NCBI RefSeq assembly: GCF_943371255.1
Contig: NZ_CALRUC010000002.1
Location: 38,222 to 102,221 of the forward strand
Reading direction: 5' to 3'
From: Ferrovibrio terrae_B
GTDB taxonomy: Bacteria; Pseudomonadota; Alphaproteobacteria; Ferrovibrionales; Ferrovibrionaceae
Length of the DNA: 64,000 bases
Shown here: in pieces, positions 1-5,959 of the stretch
Numbering within the stretch: position 1 is the first letter of the stretch
How the letters are laid out: every line of letters begins with the position of its first letter
The notes under the pieces: generated by a model
What the model saw: the letters and a program-made list of their open reading frames with translations, nothing else
What the model was told of the DNA's origin: nothing
Database searches by the model: none
Made by a program: the position numbers and the translations under genes

Positions 1-450
1 TCGATCGGCGCATTCACCTCCAACAGCTTCCAGATTCATAGCGGCCAGCCCAGTGGCACCTACCGCTATATCGTTCTCGCCGAGACTTCGGGGCTGATCG
101 GGATCGGTTTCTATTGGGGACATGGTTCTGTGCCAGGGCCGATGTGCCAGCTCAATCATTCGTCGGCGCTAACGTTCTGGAAGCGCACCGACTCTGCTGG
201 CGACTCCTACGTGGTGCCGTCCGCACTCAATTCCAACAATCCGCGCGACTACTGCATGTCGTTCAATTCGGCCAGTGCAGCCGGGCCGGCGCCCTCACGC
301 GCAGTCGAAGTTACCGCGAACGGCATCCAGCAGCGCGGATCGCCAGCACAGGCCGATGCAAACGCAAATGGCGGAGTTTATGTGGTCCTGAGCTTCGCGG
401 AGTTTGCCTTTGCAACAGGCGACTGCGCGGCACAGGGCATGGCACGATAG
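1..450 (+). CDS. Phage tail/structural protein, C-terminal part (partial)
   Basis: The reading frame is open from the first base of the window and ends with TAG at 448-450, so only the last 149 residues are present and the start lies outside. The visible part is rich in Ser, Asn and Gly. Its repeat-like pattern (a stretch resembling TYRYIVLAET, then YWGHGSVPG, then VYVVLSFAEFAF) resembles phage structural proteins of the DUF7483 type, which have recurring 'Y-x-x-x-AFAE' segments. It is followed at once by a second tail-like gene. The tail role is inferred from this pattern and the prophage context; no enzymatic motif is visible. Confidence 0.6.
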   Translation, partial: SIGAFTSNSFQIHSGQPSGTYRYIVLAETSGLIGIGFYWGHGSVPGPMCQLNHSSALTFWKRTDSAGDSYVVPSALNSNNPRDYCMSFNSASAAGPAPSRAVEVTANGIQQRGSPAQADANANGGVYVVLSFAEFAFATGDCAAQGMAR

Positions 451-460
451 GGAGATGGCA

Positions 461-1120
461 ATGAGCCAGGTGGCTGAGTTTTATATTCCGAATGTTGGCA
501 ACGTGGCCGCGGACCAGGGCTTCACCGGTCCAAATGGCACGCAATACGGCGCGGGCTGGCTTCTCAATCCGCCGGAAGTCGAAGCCGCCGCGCTCGGCGT
601 CCTTCCGCTGGTTCGCGAGGAGAAGCCTGACCACGACAGCAACACGCAATATCTGCGCGAGCAGCAGGTCGGGGCAGTGATCTCCTATGTGGTCGAAGAC
701 ATTCCGAGCGAAGAGATCGAGGCGCGCCTAGCCGGTCTTGCTGTTGCGGCCGCAATGCAGGTGGATCTGGCGGCCGAGCAGGCCCGGATGCGTTTCATTA
801 CGCCAGGCGCCGGCCAGGCAATGGTGTATCAGACCAAGATCGAAGAGGCCGCGCGGTGGATTGCTGCGGGTTCCCCGCCGGACCTCTCCGCTTATCCCTT
901 CATCGCGGCCGAAGTCGGTCTCACCGCACCATCTGCTGCTGAGCTGGTTGCGCTGTGGCAGACGATGGAGAGCGGCTGGCGCACTGTTGCGGCCCAGATC
1001 GAAGCGGTCCGCATGACTGGCAAGAACGCGATCAACGCAGCGGCCGCCGGCGGCGATCCCGCGGCGATCACTGCCGCGTTGAACGCCGCCCTGGTTACAC
1101 TGGCGGCCTTCGCGCCTTGA
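461..1120 (+). CDS. Phage tail (fibre-associated) protein
   Basis: The product has 219 residues. ATG 461 is preferred over the in-frame ATG 455 because the AGGGAG at 449-454 lies at a usable distance only from 461. The N-terminal half has no recognised domain. The C-terminal half (ITPGAGQAMVYQTK, then an AEVGLTA segment and an Ala-rich helical end with KNAINAAAAGGDP) matches the layout of phage tail or tail-fibre assembly proteins that begin this region with 'TPG..M.Y..K..EA' and end in a helical coil. It sits 10 bases after the upstream structural gene and overlaps the next small gene by 4 bases. The exact tail role is not resolved. Confidence 0.6.
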   Translation: MSQVAEFYIPNVGNVAADQGFTGPNGTQYGAGWLLNPPEVEAAALGVLPLVREEKPDHDSNTQYLREQQVGAVISYVVEDIPSEEIEARLAGLAVAAAMQVDLAAEQARMRFITPGAGQAMVYQTKIEEAARWIAAGSPPDLSAYPFIAAEVGLTAPSAAELVALWQTMESGWRTVAAQIEAVRMTGKNAINAAAAGGDPAAITAALNAALVTLAAFAP

Positions 1121-1302
1121 TCCCGCAGCGGCCCATCCGCGTCGGTGAAACCGTCAGGATCACCGACGCGATCTATGGCGAAGTGAAAGAGGTGGTTGCC
1201 GATTATTTCGGAACAATCGACCGCCTGATCATCGAAGTGTCTGATACGTGTTTTATCAATCTGTTTATCGAAGATCTGCCGACGCAGAGGCTTGATTCGT
1301 GA
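1117..1302 (+). CDS. Small prophage protein, function unknown
   Basis: The likely start is TTG 1117, which overlaps the previous stop codon (TTGA) and suggests translational coupling; the product would be 61 residues. It is acidic and beta-rich by appearance (VGETVRITDAIYGEVKEV, then DRLIIEVSDTCFINLFIED), which could be a small SH3-like barrel. I do not recognise the family. The rare TTG start makes the N-terminus uncertain. The frame stays open from 955, but that upstream part is a shadow of the preceding gene. Confidence 0.5.
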   Translation: MIPQRPIRVGETVRITDAIYGEVKEVVADYFGTIDRLIIEVSDTCFINLFIEDLPTQRLDS

Positions 1303-1429
1303 TCGACCATTTTCATCAAGACATTTCCTCAGCTGGCGTCGGCCGGCGGGGGTCGGGCTGCGCTAACAGCCCGAACCGCGAGGTGAGATCTCGCACGACC
1401 AAGACCGGCCTATCTGGGCCATCCCGCCA

Positions 1430-1441
1430 CCCCTGCAGGGG
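1430..1441 (+). repeat. Perfect 12-bp palindrome upstream of com
   Basis: CCCCTGCAGGGG is a perfect palindrome, flanked by CCGCC and GCGGG, and ends 26 bases before the GTG start of the Com-like gene, in the 165-base gap after 1302. It could form a stem-loop in the leader of com or end transcription of the upstream tail genes, although no U-run follows. The rest of this gap shows no gene. Confidence 0.4.
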
Positions 1442-1467
1442 CGGGAATGTCATAGGGATCTCAACAG

Positions 1468-1674
1468 GTGGAGTCTATTCGCTGCGGCCGCTGCGAGCGG
1501 TTGCTTTTCAAATCGACACCAGGCGCTGTCACAGGACGAATCGAAGTGAAGTGTTCTCGGTGCGGCAGCATCAATCAGATCAGGGCCGCGAGCCCATCAC
1601 CGGAACGCCAGCGAGCGTCATTCATAGAGGAAACTATGATGACCAACGCAAACGACTCGGGGAGCGTAAAGTGA
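1468..1674 (+). CDS. com: Com-like zinc-ribbon translational regulator
   Basis: The 68-residue product starts at GTG 1468. It has two CxxC knuckles (CGRCERLL at about residues 6-13 and CSRCGSIN at about 29-36), the pattern of the phage Mu Com family. Mu Com is a small zinc protein that binds mom mRNA and exposes its ribosome-binding site. Here the gene ends in a GTGA overlap with the methyltransferase start at 1671, which matches the Mu com-mom arrangement except that the coupled gene is a cytosine methyltransferase. The family assignment rests on the zinc ribbon, the size and the position. The control of the neighbour is inferred. Confidence 0.75.
   Translation: MESIRCGRCERLLFKSTPGAVTGRIEVKCSRCGSINQIRAASPSPERQRASFIEETMMTNANDSGSVK
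1622..1639 (+). promoter_or_regulatory. Small stem-loop with purine-rich loop upstream of the methyltransferase start
   Basis: TCATAG and CTATGA form perfect 6-base arms around the loop AGGAAA, inside the 3' part of com and 31 bases before the GTG start at 1671. In phage Mu, Com acts at a stem-loop near the mom start, so this is a candidate Com target. The purines in the loop look like a Shine-Dalgarno element for ATG 1636, which would give a 12-residue in-frame leader ending exactly at the overlap. The role is inferred. Confidence 0.35.
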
Positions 1675-2582
1675 ATGTGGCTTTATCTCCCTTCAACGGC
1701 CTTGCGCTCTGTGCCGGCGGCGGCGGCCTCGAACTTGGCATCCATATTGCCGAACCCGAATATCGAACTGTTTGTTACGTTGAGCGGGAAGCCTACGCTG
1801 CAGCCGCTCTCGTGGCACGGATGGAAGACAAGGCGCTATCTGACGCGCCTGTCTGGAGTGACGTTACCAGCTTCAACGGCCGTCCGTGGCGCGGCGTCGT
1901 GGATATCCTCTCTGCGGGTTACCCGTGCCAGCCTTTCAGCTCGGCCGGCAAGAAACTCGGCACGGCGGATCCGCGCCACCTCTGGCCGCATGTCGCCAGG
2001 ATCGTCCGTGAGATTGAGCCGGAATGGCTCTTCCTCGAAAATGTCCCGCACCATCTCCGCGTCGGATTTCCCGTGGTCGCAAACGACCTACGAGAAATGG
2101 GCTACCGGTTTGTGGCGGGCCTGTTCTCTGCGCGAGAAGCGGGTGCTGCACATTTCCGGCGGCGACTCTTCGTACTGGCCCACGCCGACCGCGAGCAATG
2201 CCGGCGATTGGCCTCAAGTGCGTGTGGGCGCCACGATGCAGTTTTGCGATCCGCCGAACGGAAACCAATTCGCGCTGCCAATGGCCGCGCGGATCTGGTG
2301 TCTGTGGTGGGATATGATCGTCGCAACCGTCGGCGTGCGCGCTATCGCGCAACGTCCGGCGAGCTGCCTGTCTATGCCCCTGGTCCAGGTGCTCTTGAAG
2401 CCTGGGCGCACATCATCGGAAGCGATCCCAGTCTTAAACCCGCGCTTTGGCGAGATGCTGATGGGCTGGCCGACTGGGTGGACCGCAACCGAGTCGTCGG
2501 TAACGGAGTTTCATCGGTGGCTGCGGCTTTCGCGTTCTGTACTCTCAAAGCTGAACTCTTTGCGGATGGATCTGCATCGTGA
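1671..2582 (+). CDS. DNA (cytosine-5-)-methyltransferase, prophage type
   Basis: The 303-residue product transfers a methyl group from S-adenosylmethionine to cytosine C5 in DNA. The family motifs occur in order: motif I (GLALCAGGGGLELG, about 8-21), the PCQ loop with catalytic Cys at about 86 (GYPCQPFS), the ENV motif at about 123, the RRRLFVLA segment, and a C-terminal GNGVSSVAAAFAF. The target-recognition part is short. GTG 1671 is chosen because a GGGGAG lies 6 bases upstream and because GTGA overlaps the com stop. The frame stays open upstream to 1299, but that part overlaps com and looks non-coding. No restriction enzyme gene is adjacent, so it is an orphan methyltransferase, probably for protecting phage DNA. 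A second frame overlaps its 3' half. Confidence 0.88.
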   Translation: MNVALSPFNGLALCAGGGGLELGIHIAEPEYRTVCYVEREAYAAAALVARMEDKALSDAPVWSDVTSFNGRPWRGVVDILSAGYPCQPFSSAGKKLGTADPRHLWPHVARIVREIEPEWLFLENVPHHLRVGFPVVANDLREMGYRFVAGLFSAREAGAAHFRRRLFVLAHADREQCRRLASSACGRHDAVLRSAERKPIRAANGRADLVSVVGYDRRNRRRARYRATSGELPVYAPGPGALEAWAHIIGSDPSLKPALWRDADGLADWVDRNRVVGNGVSSVAAAFAFCTLKAELFADGSAS

Positions 2583-2637
2583 GGGTGAAAACCGCGATGT
2601 ACCCGGCAATAATGCGGGCATCGAATCGGGGGAATGA
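2041..2637 (+). CDS. Overlapping +1-frame ORF inside the methyltransferase gene (putative)
   Basis: A frame open from 1675 to 2637 runs +1 to the methyltransferase. Its first part reads like a Ser/Arg-rich shadow. From about 2060 it becomes protein-like: TTYEKWATGLWRA, then SSYWPTPTASNAGDWPQ, then LNPRFGEMLMGWPTGWT and ESSVTEFHRWL. From memory, these motifs recur in the C-terminal parts of phage DNA methylase proteins. It passes the methyltransferase stop by 55 bases and ends at 2637, immediately before the next ATG at 2638. Translation could begin at ATG 2041 or follow a +1 frameshift; neither is shown. Both frames looking coding is the reason to list it. Confidence 0.4.
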   Translation: MSRTISASDFPWSQTTYEKWATGLWRACSLREKRVLHISGGDSSYWPTPTASNAGDWPQVRVGATMQFCDPPNGNQFALPMAARIWCLWWDMIVATVGVRAIAQRPASCLSMPLVQVLLKPGRTSSEAIPVLNPRFGEMLMGWPTGWTATESSVTEFHRWLRLSRSVLSKLNSLRMDLHREGENRDVPGNNAGIESGE

Positions 2638-3339
2638 ATGAACATCGCGCGCCAGATCGATCGGCACGCCGCGGCGATTGTTGCGGCGCTTGCCGAAGGC
2701 GGGTTCAAGGCTCATTTGAACGATGACCCGAAAGCCTATGCCGACTATGTCGGCACGGTGCCGGGTTACAGCCTGACCTCTCCGCTCGATCTGGCGTTTG
2801 TCGATGTGCGCGAGAAATTCATCTGGCTTCGCGTCACAGATAGCGCCGGCAATCTCGTCGCCATCGAGGCTGGCCGTTATCTCAAAGCACCGACGCTCAC
2901 CGGCGGCCTGAATCGCCTGCTGAAATCCCGGCGCTTCTTCGGTGAGCATCGCCCGACATTGCCTGTCGTCACGACGCTGCCGGCAATCAACCTCAGCGGC
3001 GACCTGGGCTACATGGGTGGCGGCTTCGTTGCCAAGGAGCATCGGGACCGCGGCGTCATGAGCCTCACGGCGCAGCTGACGATGCTACATCTCATGCGGC
3101 TGTTTCCCATCGATCATCTGTTCGGCCTGGTCAAAGCGCAGCACGTTGCGCGATCGCTGCGGCTGCAGGGTTATGGGTTCACTTCTGCGACTGCAGTGCG
3201 TTGGGCTTACTGGGCCGATTCGGCAGCGCCGGAGACCCTCTTCATGGTGCATGTTGACCGTGCGGCACTCATTGATCGTGTGGATGAACAGCCACATTAC
3301 GCGCTCAAGAAATCCACGATCGTAGAAGGTAAAGTCTAG
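2638..3339 (+). CDS. GNAT-like protein at the prophage end
   Basis: The 233-residue product starts at ATG 2638, directly after the overlapping frame's stop, with a GGGGGA just upstream. The middle (YMGGGFVAKEHRDRGVMS, about 124-142) resembles the beta4/alpha3 acetyl-CoA-binding turn of GNAT enzymes, and a later RLQGYGF resembles the beta5-alpha4 region. Its place directly downstream of com and a methyltransferase matches the position of Mom in phage Mu, and Mom is itself GNAT-fold. I do not see a clear Mom signature. A DNA-modification role is possible but inferred from position; a generic phage acetyltransferase is the alternative. Confidence 0.5.
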   Translation: MNIARQIDRHAAAIVAALAEGGFKAHLNDDPKAYADYVGTVPGYSLTSPLDLAFVDVREKFIWLRVTDSAGNLVAIEAGRYLKAPTLTGGLNRLLKSRRFFGEHRPTLPVVTTLPAINLSGDLGYMGGGFVAKEHRDRGVMSLTAQLTMLHLMRLFPIDHLFGLVKAQHVARSLRLQGYGFTSATAVRWAYWADSAAPETLFMVHVDRAALIDRVDEQPHYALKKSTIVEGKV

Positions 3340-3374
3340 CTTTCGATTTGCCAGCTCGCCTTAAGCATGAGTCG

Positions 3375-3402
3375 TTGACAGAGAACCACCACCGAGGATA
3401 AT
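3375..3402 (+). promoter_or_regulatory. Sigma70-type promoter of the prophage regulator gene
   Basis: TTGACA at 3375-3380 and GATAAT at 3397-3402 are separated by 16 bases, giving six of six and five of six matches to the consensus. Transcription would begin about 20-25 bases before ATG 3433. GAGAGG at 3415-3420 is a plausible ribosome-binding site. Confidence 0.6.
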
Positions 3403-3432
3403 TCCGCTCTACCGAGAGGATATATCCGCGCC

Positions 3433-4140
3433 ATGACGACAGGTTGCAGTGGTAGTAGCGATGAAAGGGACGCCCTGAAGGATTTTGGGGCTCGATTCAA
3501 AGCTGCATTCGACCATCGCGTGAGCCTAGCGGGCCTGGATCAGAAGGATGTCGCCGCGGCGATCAAGAAGCATCCTTCGACGCTTCGGGCACATCGGGCC
3601 GGCGAGAACCCGATGAGCTACTTAGATCTGGAAGCCTATGACGACTATTTCGCAGCGATCGGCCAGCCTGGTCTGATCGATGACGTTCGGCAGCAGCGAA
3701 ACTGGACTGCCTATGCCGAACAGCTGCAGAGCGTTTCTGAATATGGGCCAGCGCAGCGGCTGATGGAATGCGCGCCTGGCCTGCGGTCGGCCGGCGGTGC
3801 GATCGAGGAGTTTTTAGCCGAGCAGGGCCTGCTGCCATACGTGCATATCATGGTGGCAGCTGATGGTGCCGTGAGGACGAGCGCGATCGGCTCGAAGATG
3901 CCGACCGCCAGGGCGCTCGATCCTAGCATCAAGATGCGTGACGTCCGGAACCTCAGCGACCGGGCGTATGGTCAATTCCTGCACCGCCAGGTGCATGAGC
4001 TGCTGCAGGATGGCAGGGACGTTGTGCAGCATATTTCGGCGCCTTCGATGAGCTATTACAGGCTCGGCGTGCCGGTGGGAAACTTCCTGGTCGCCGTGAC
4101 GTTCGGCGCCCAGGTCATTCCGTCTTACAAGTTGGGTTGA
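3433..4140 (+). CDS. Helix-turn-helix regulator, prophage-associated
   Basis: The 235-residue product has an N-terminal XRE-like helix-turn-helix: LAGLDQKDVAAAIKKHPSTL at about residues 32-51, followed by RAHRAGENPMSYLDL. The remaining 150 residues look like a separate sensing or dimerisation domain (LLPYVHIMVAADGAV, then YYRLGVPVGNFLVAVTFG), with no cleavage or protease motif. It has its own strong promoter, unlike the coupled genes upstream, which suits a repressor or lysogeny regulator near a prophage end. The target is unknown. Confidence 0.6.
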   Translation: MTTGCSGSSDERDALKDFGARFKAAFDHRVSLAGLDQKDVAAAIKKHPSTLRAHRAGENPMSYLDLEAYDDYFAAIGQPGLIDDVRQQRNWTAYAEQLQSVSEYGPAQRLMECAPGLRSAGGAIEEFLAEQGLLPYVHIMVAADGAVRTSAIGSKMPTARALDPSIKMRDVRNLSDRAYGQFLHRQVHELLQDGRDVVQHISAPSMSYYRLGVPVGNFLVAVTFGAQVIPSYKLG

Positions 4141-4167
4141 GTCAGGCAAGCAAAAGGGGTCGGTTTA

Positions 4168-4329
4168 ATGGGTAAGGAAGCAGGATTTCAGGCGGGCAGC
4201 GACAAGCCGGATCGGGCGACGGCTCTTAAGCCGTCCATGGAGAAGGCAAAGGTGAAGCCCAGAACCGAGATCTTAAAGATCAAGCGCGGGCGGCTCTCGG
4301 TCGAGCTGCGGATCAGCGGCGAAGATTGA
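4168..4329 (+). CDS. Small basic protein near the prophage edge, unknown
   Basis: A 53-residue frame from ATG 4168, with AAAAGGGG ending 8 bases upstream, encodes a Lys/Arg-rich peptide (MEKAKVKPRTEILKIKRGRL). It ends 3 bases before the stop of the convergent gene at 4332. It has no recognised domain. The good ribosome-binding site and codon use support it, but short basic frames can be fortuitous. Confidence 0.45.
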   Translation: MGKEAGFQAGSDKPDRATALKPSMEKAKVKPRTEILKIKRGRLSVELRISGED

Positions 4330-4331
4330 TG

Positions 4332-4871
4332 TCACTGATCGATAAATTCGTCGGCCACGGGCAGCCGGTTGGGTGTGATCAGAATCCGGCCCAAACCCTT
4401 CCGCCTGCACTGCTGGCAGCGCGCTGCCCGCTCGGCGGCGATCAGGGTCATATTGCCCTTGCCGGCAGCGACCAGGGCGGGCAGGTCAAGCTCGGCCCGG
4501 TGACGGCACAGATTGCCGTGCGGCGGCAGGGGCGCGAGGCAGTGAACCGAGGCCTTATCGCCCCGGCTGTGGTGATAGCCCAGCGTGGGCGCCCTGCGGT
4601 CCTTCCGGTAGAAGGTTTCCTCGGGCGTTTCCGGGCGCCTGGTGATGACAAAATCGAGGCCCTTGGCGTTGCAGGCAGGGCAACGCAGCAGAGGGCCGAT
4701 TTCCTCCAGCGGCGTCTTGTCGCCGTGCAGGACAGCCAGGCGCAGCGGCTGCAGCTCTCTCTGGTGCCCGAAACGGCACCGGCCGAAGAGTTTGACGCCG
4801 CCGCGGCTGACGCCGATCGGGGTGGTAAGGTCGGGCGGTGGAGAGCGTCGAACGGGCTGCATTTGTTCCAT
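4332..4871 (-). CDS. Hypothetical protein with two CxxC zinc-ribbon motifs
   Basis: About 179 residues from the ATG at 4871; a start at 4907 is also possible. It has an N-terminal Arg/Pro-rich stretch, a CPAC pair (LLRCPACNAKGLDF) near the middle and a CQQC pair (RCQQCRRKGLGRILI) near the C-terminus, with an aliphatic segment (ELDLPALVAAGKG) before the second pair. This layout recurs in small alphaproteobacterial proteins of unknown function. It is likely a host gene, which would place the prophage boundary close to 4330. The opposite-strand frame over this region has no protein-like features. Confidence 0.5.
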   Translation of the reverse strand: MEQMQPVRRSPPPDLTTPIGVSRGGVKLFGRCRFGHQRELQPLRLAVLHGDKTPLEEIGPLLRCPACNAKGLDFVITRRPETPEETFYRKDRRAPTLGYHHSRGDKASVHCLAPLPPHGNLCRHRAELDLPALVAAGKGNMTLIAAERAARCQQCRRKGLGRILITPNRLPVADEFIDQ

Positions 4872-4876
4872 TGATT

Positions 4877-4893
4877 CCCGGCTTGAAGCCGGG
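4877..4893. repeat. Palindrome CCCGGCTT-G-AAGCCGGG
   Basis: A perfect 8-base inverted repeat with a one-base centre lies 5 bases upstream of the proposed start at 4871 on the - strand. In that transcript the GGGA that would serve as ribosome-binding site is part of the stem, so it could limit translation. It also resembles half of the dispersed palindromic element seen elsewhere in the window. Confidence 0.4.
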
Positions 4894-4987
4894 GCGCAAT
4901 AGAGCAACCGTTAAAGGCCGTTTGAGGCTTGTGGGTAAATCTGAGGAAATGTCTCGGAAATGGGCGATAAATGGAGTCCGAAATCAA

Positions 4988-5908
4988 ATGTCGCGGAATC
5001 CGAAATTTTGCGGCGCGCTACATTCAGCCCCTCAACCGCAGCCCGGCCATGATTGGGAAGCGCGTCTGCCCGCGCCCGACCTGCTGCGCCAGGCCTATGC
5101 GCGGGATGGCTATGCGATCATCCGTGGACTGTTTTCCCCGGCCGAGGTGGCCGCCATGGCCGGGGCCTTCGACCGCCTGCAGGCCTCCGGCCTGGCGCTC
5201 GGTCGCAGTTTCCGCCATGGCAATCTGCTGTTCCGGCTGGGCGACGACCCGCATCTGGGCCGCATCCTGCGCATGGTGCAGTGGCCGTCCTGGCGCGATG
5301 CCCTGCTGGACCGCGTGCGGCTCGATCCCCGTTTCGTGGCCGTGCTGAAACCCCTGATCGGCGACAACCTCAAGCAGATCATCAACCAGATGCACTGGAA
5401 GCCGCCGGGCGCGGCGAAAGTGGAATTCGCCTATCACCAGGACAGCCGTTTCCGCCGGCCGGCCGAGGCCTTCCGCGATCTGGCCGGCTCTTATGTGCAG
5501 ACCGGCATCGCCATCGACGCGCATACAAGGGCCAGCGGCGCCATGAAGGTGATCCCGGGCAGCCATCTGCTCGGCAACCTCGATCTCGGCGGCGACGGTC
5601 CGATCCTGCAGCAGACGATGCAGGATGCGGCCCTGCAGGCGGTCGGCCTCGATCCGGCCGCGGCAGTCGATCTCGAACTGGCGCCCGGCGATCTGGCGCT
5701 GTGGTCGCCCTTCCTGGTGCATGGTTCGGGGATCAACAGCACGGCTGCCGACCGCCGGCTCTATATCAACGGTTATGTCACAGCTGAAAACTGTGATCGC
5801 GGCGAATGGGCTTTTCGCGCCGGCCAGCCGCAACGGCTCGGTGTCGAACCCGTTCTGGTGCATTACGAAGCCCTGCACGAAAAGCCCGAGCCGCATTTCG
5901 TTGAGTGA
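4988..5908 (+). CDS. Phytanoyl-CoA dioxygenase (PhyH) family protein
   Basis: A 306-residue Fe(II)/2-oxoglutarate-dependent oxygenase. The iron-binding HxD is at about 150-152 (YHQDSRF), the distal His at about 245 (VHGSG) and the 2-oxoglutarate-binding Arg at about 256 (DRRLYINGY). The N-terminal YARDGYAIIRGLFSPAEV is typical of the family. GSHLLGNLDLGGDG marks the core loop. ATG 4988 is chosen with low certainty; 4949 is in frame and also possible. The substrate cannot be read from sequence; PhyH proteins hydroxylate small molecules ranging from fatty acyl chains to ectoine. It is monocistronic, 51 bases before zwf. Confidence 0.8.
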   Translation: MSRNPKFCGALHSAPQPQPGHDWEARLPAPDLLRQAYARDGYAIIRGLFSPAEVAAMAGAFDRLQASGLALGRSFRHGNLLFRLGDDPHLGRILRMVQWPSWRDALLDRVRLDPRFVAVLKPLIGDNLKQIINQMHWKPPGAAKVEFAYHQDSRFRRPAEAFRDLAGSYVQTGIAIDAHTRASGAMKVIPGSHLLGNLDLGGDGPILQQTMQDAALQAVGLDPAAAVDLELAPGDLALWSPFLVHGSGINSTAADRRLYINGYVTAENCDRGEWAFRAGQPQRLGVEPVLVHYEALHEKPEPHFVE

Positions 5909-5959
5909 TGCCGGCCATCAGTGGTTGATCGCCCGCGCCGAGTTTGTCACGCTCACCCC

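Noticed and set aside
1299..1670. N-terminal extension of the methyltransferase frame to GTG 1299
   Set aside because: It would overlap com fully and reads as unstructured Arg/Ser-rich sequence; GTG 1671 has a good ribosome site and the GTGA coupling.
4326..4874. 182-codon frame on the + strand opposite the zinc-ribbon gene
   Set aside because: The - strand frame has two CxxC pairs and a conserved-looking aliphatic segment, while the + frame is Gln/Gly/Arg-rich without motifs.
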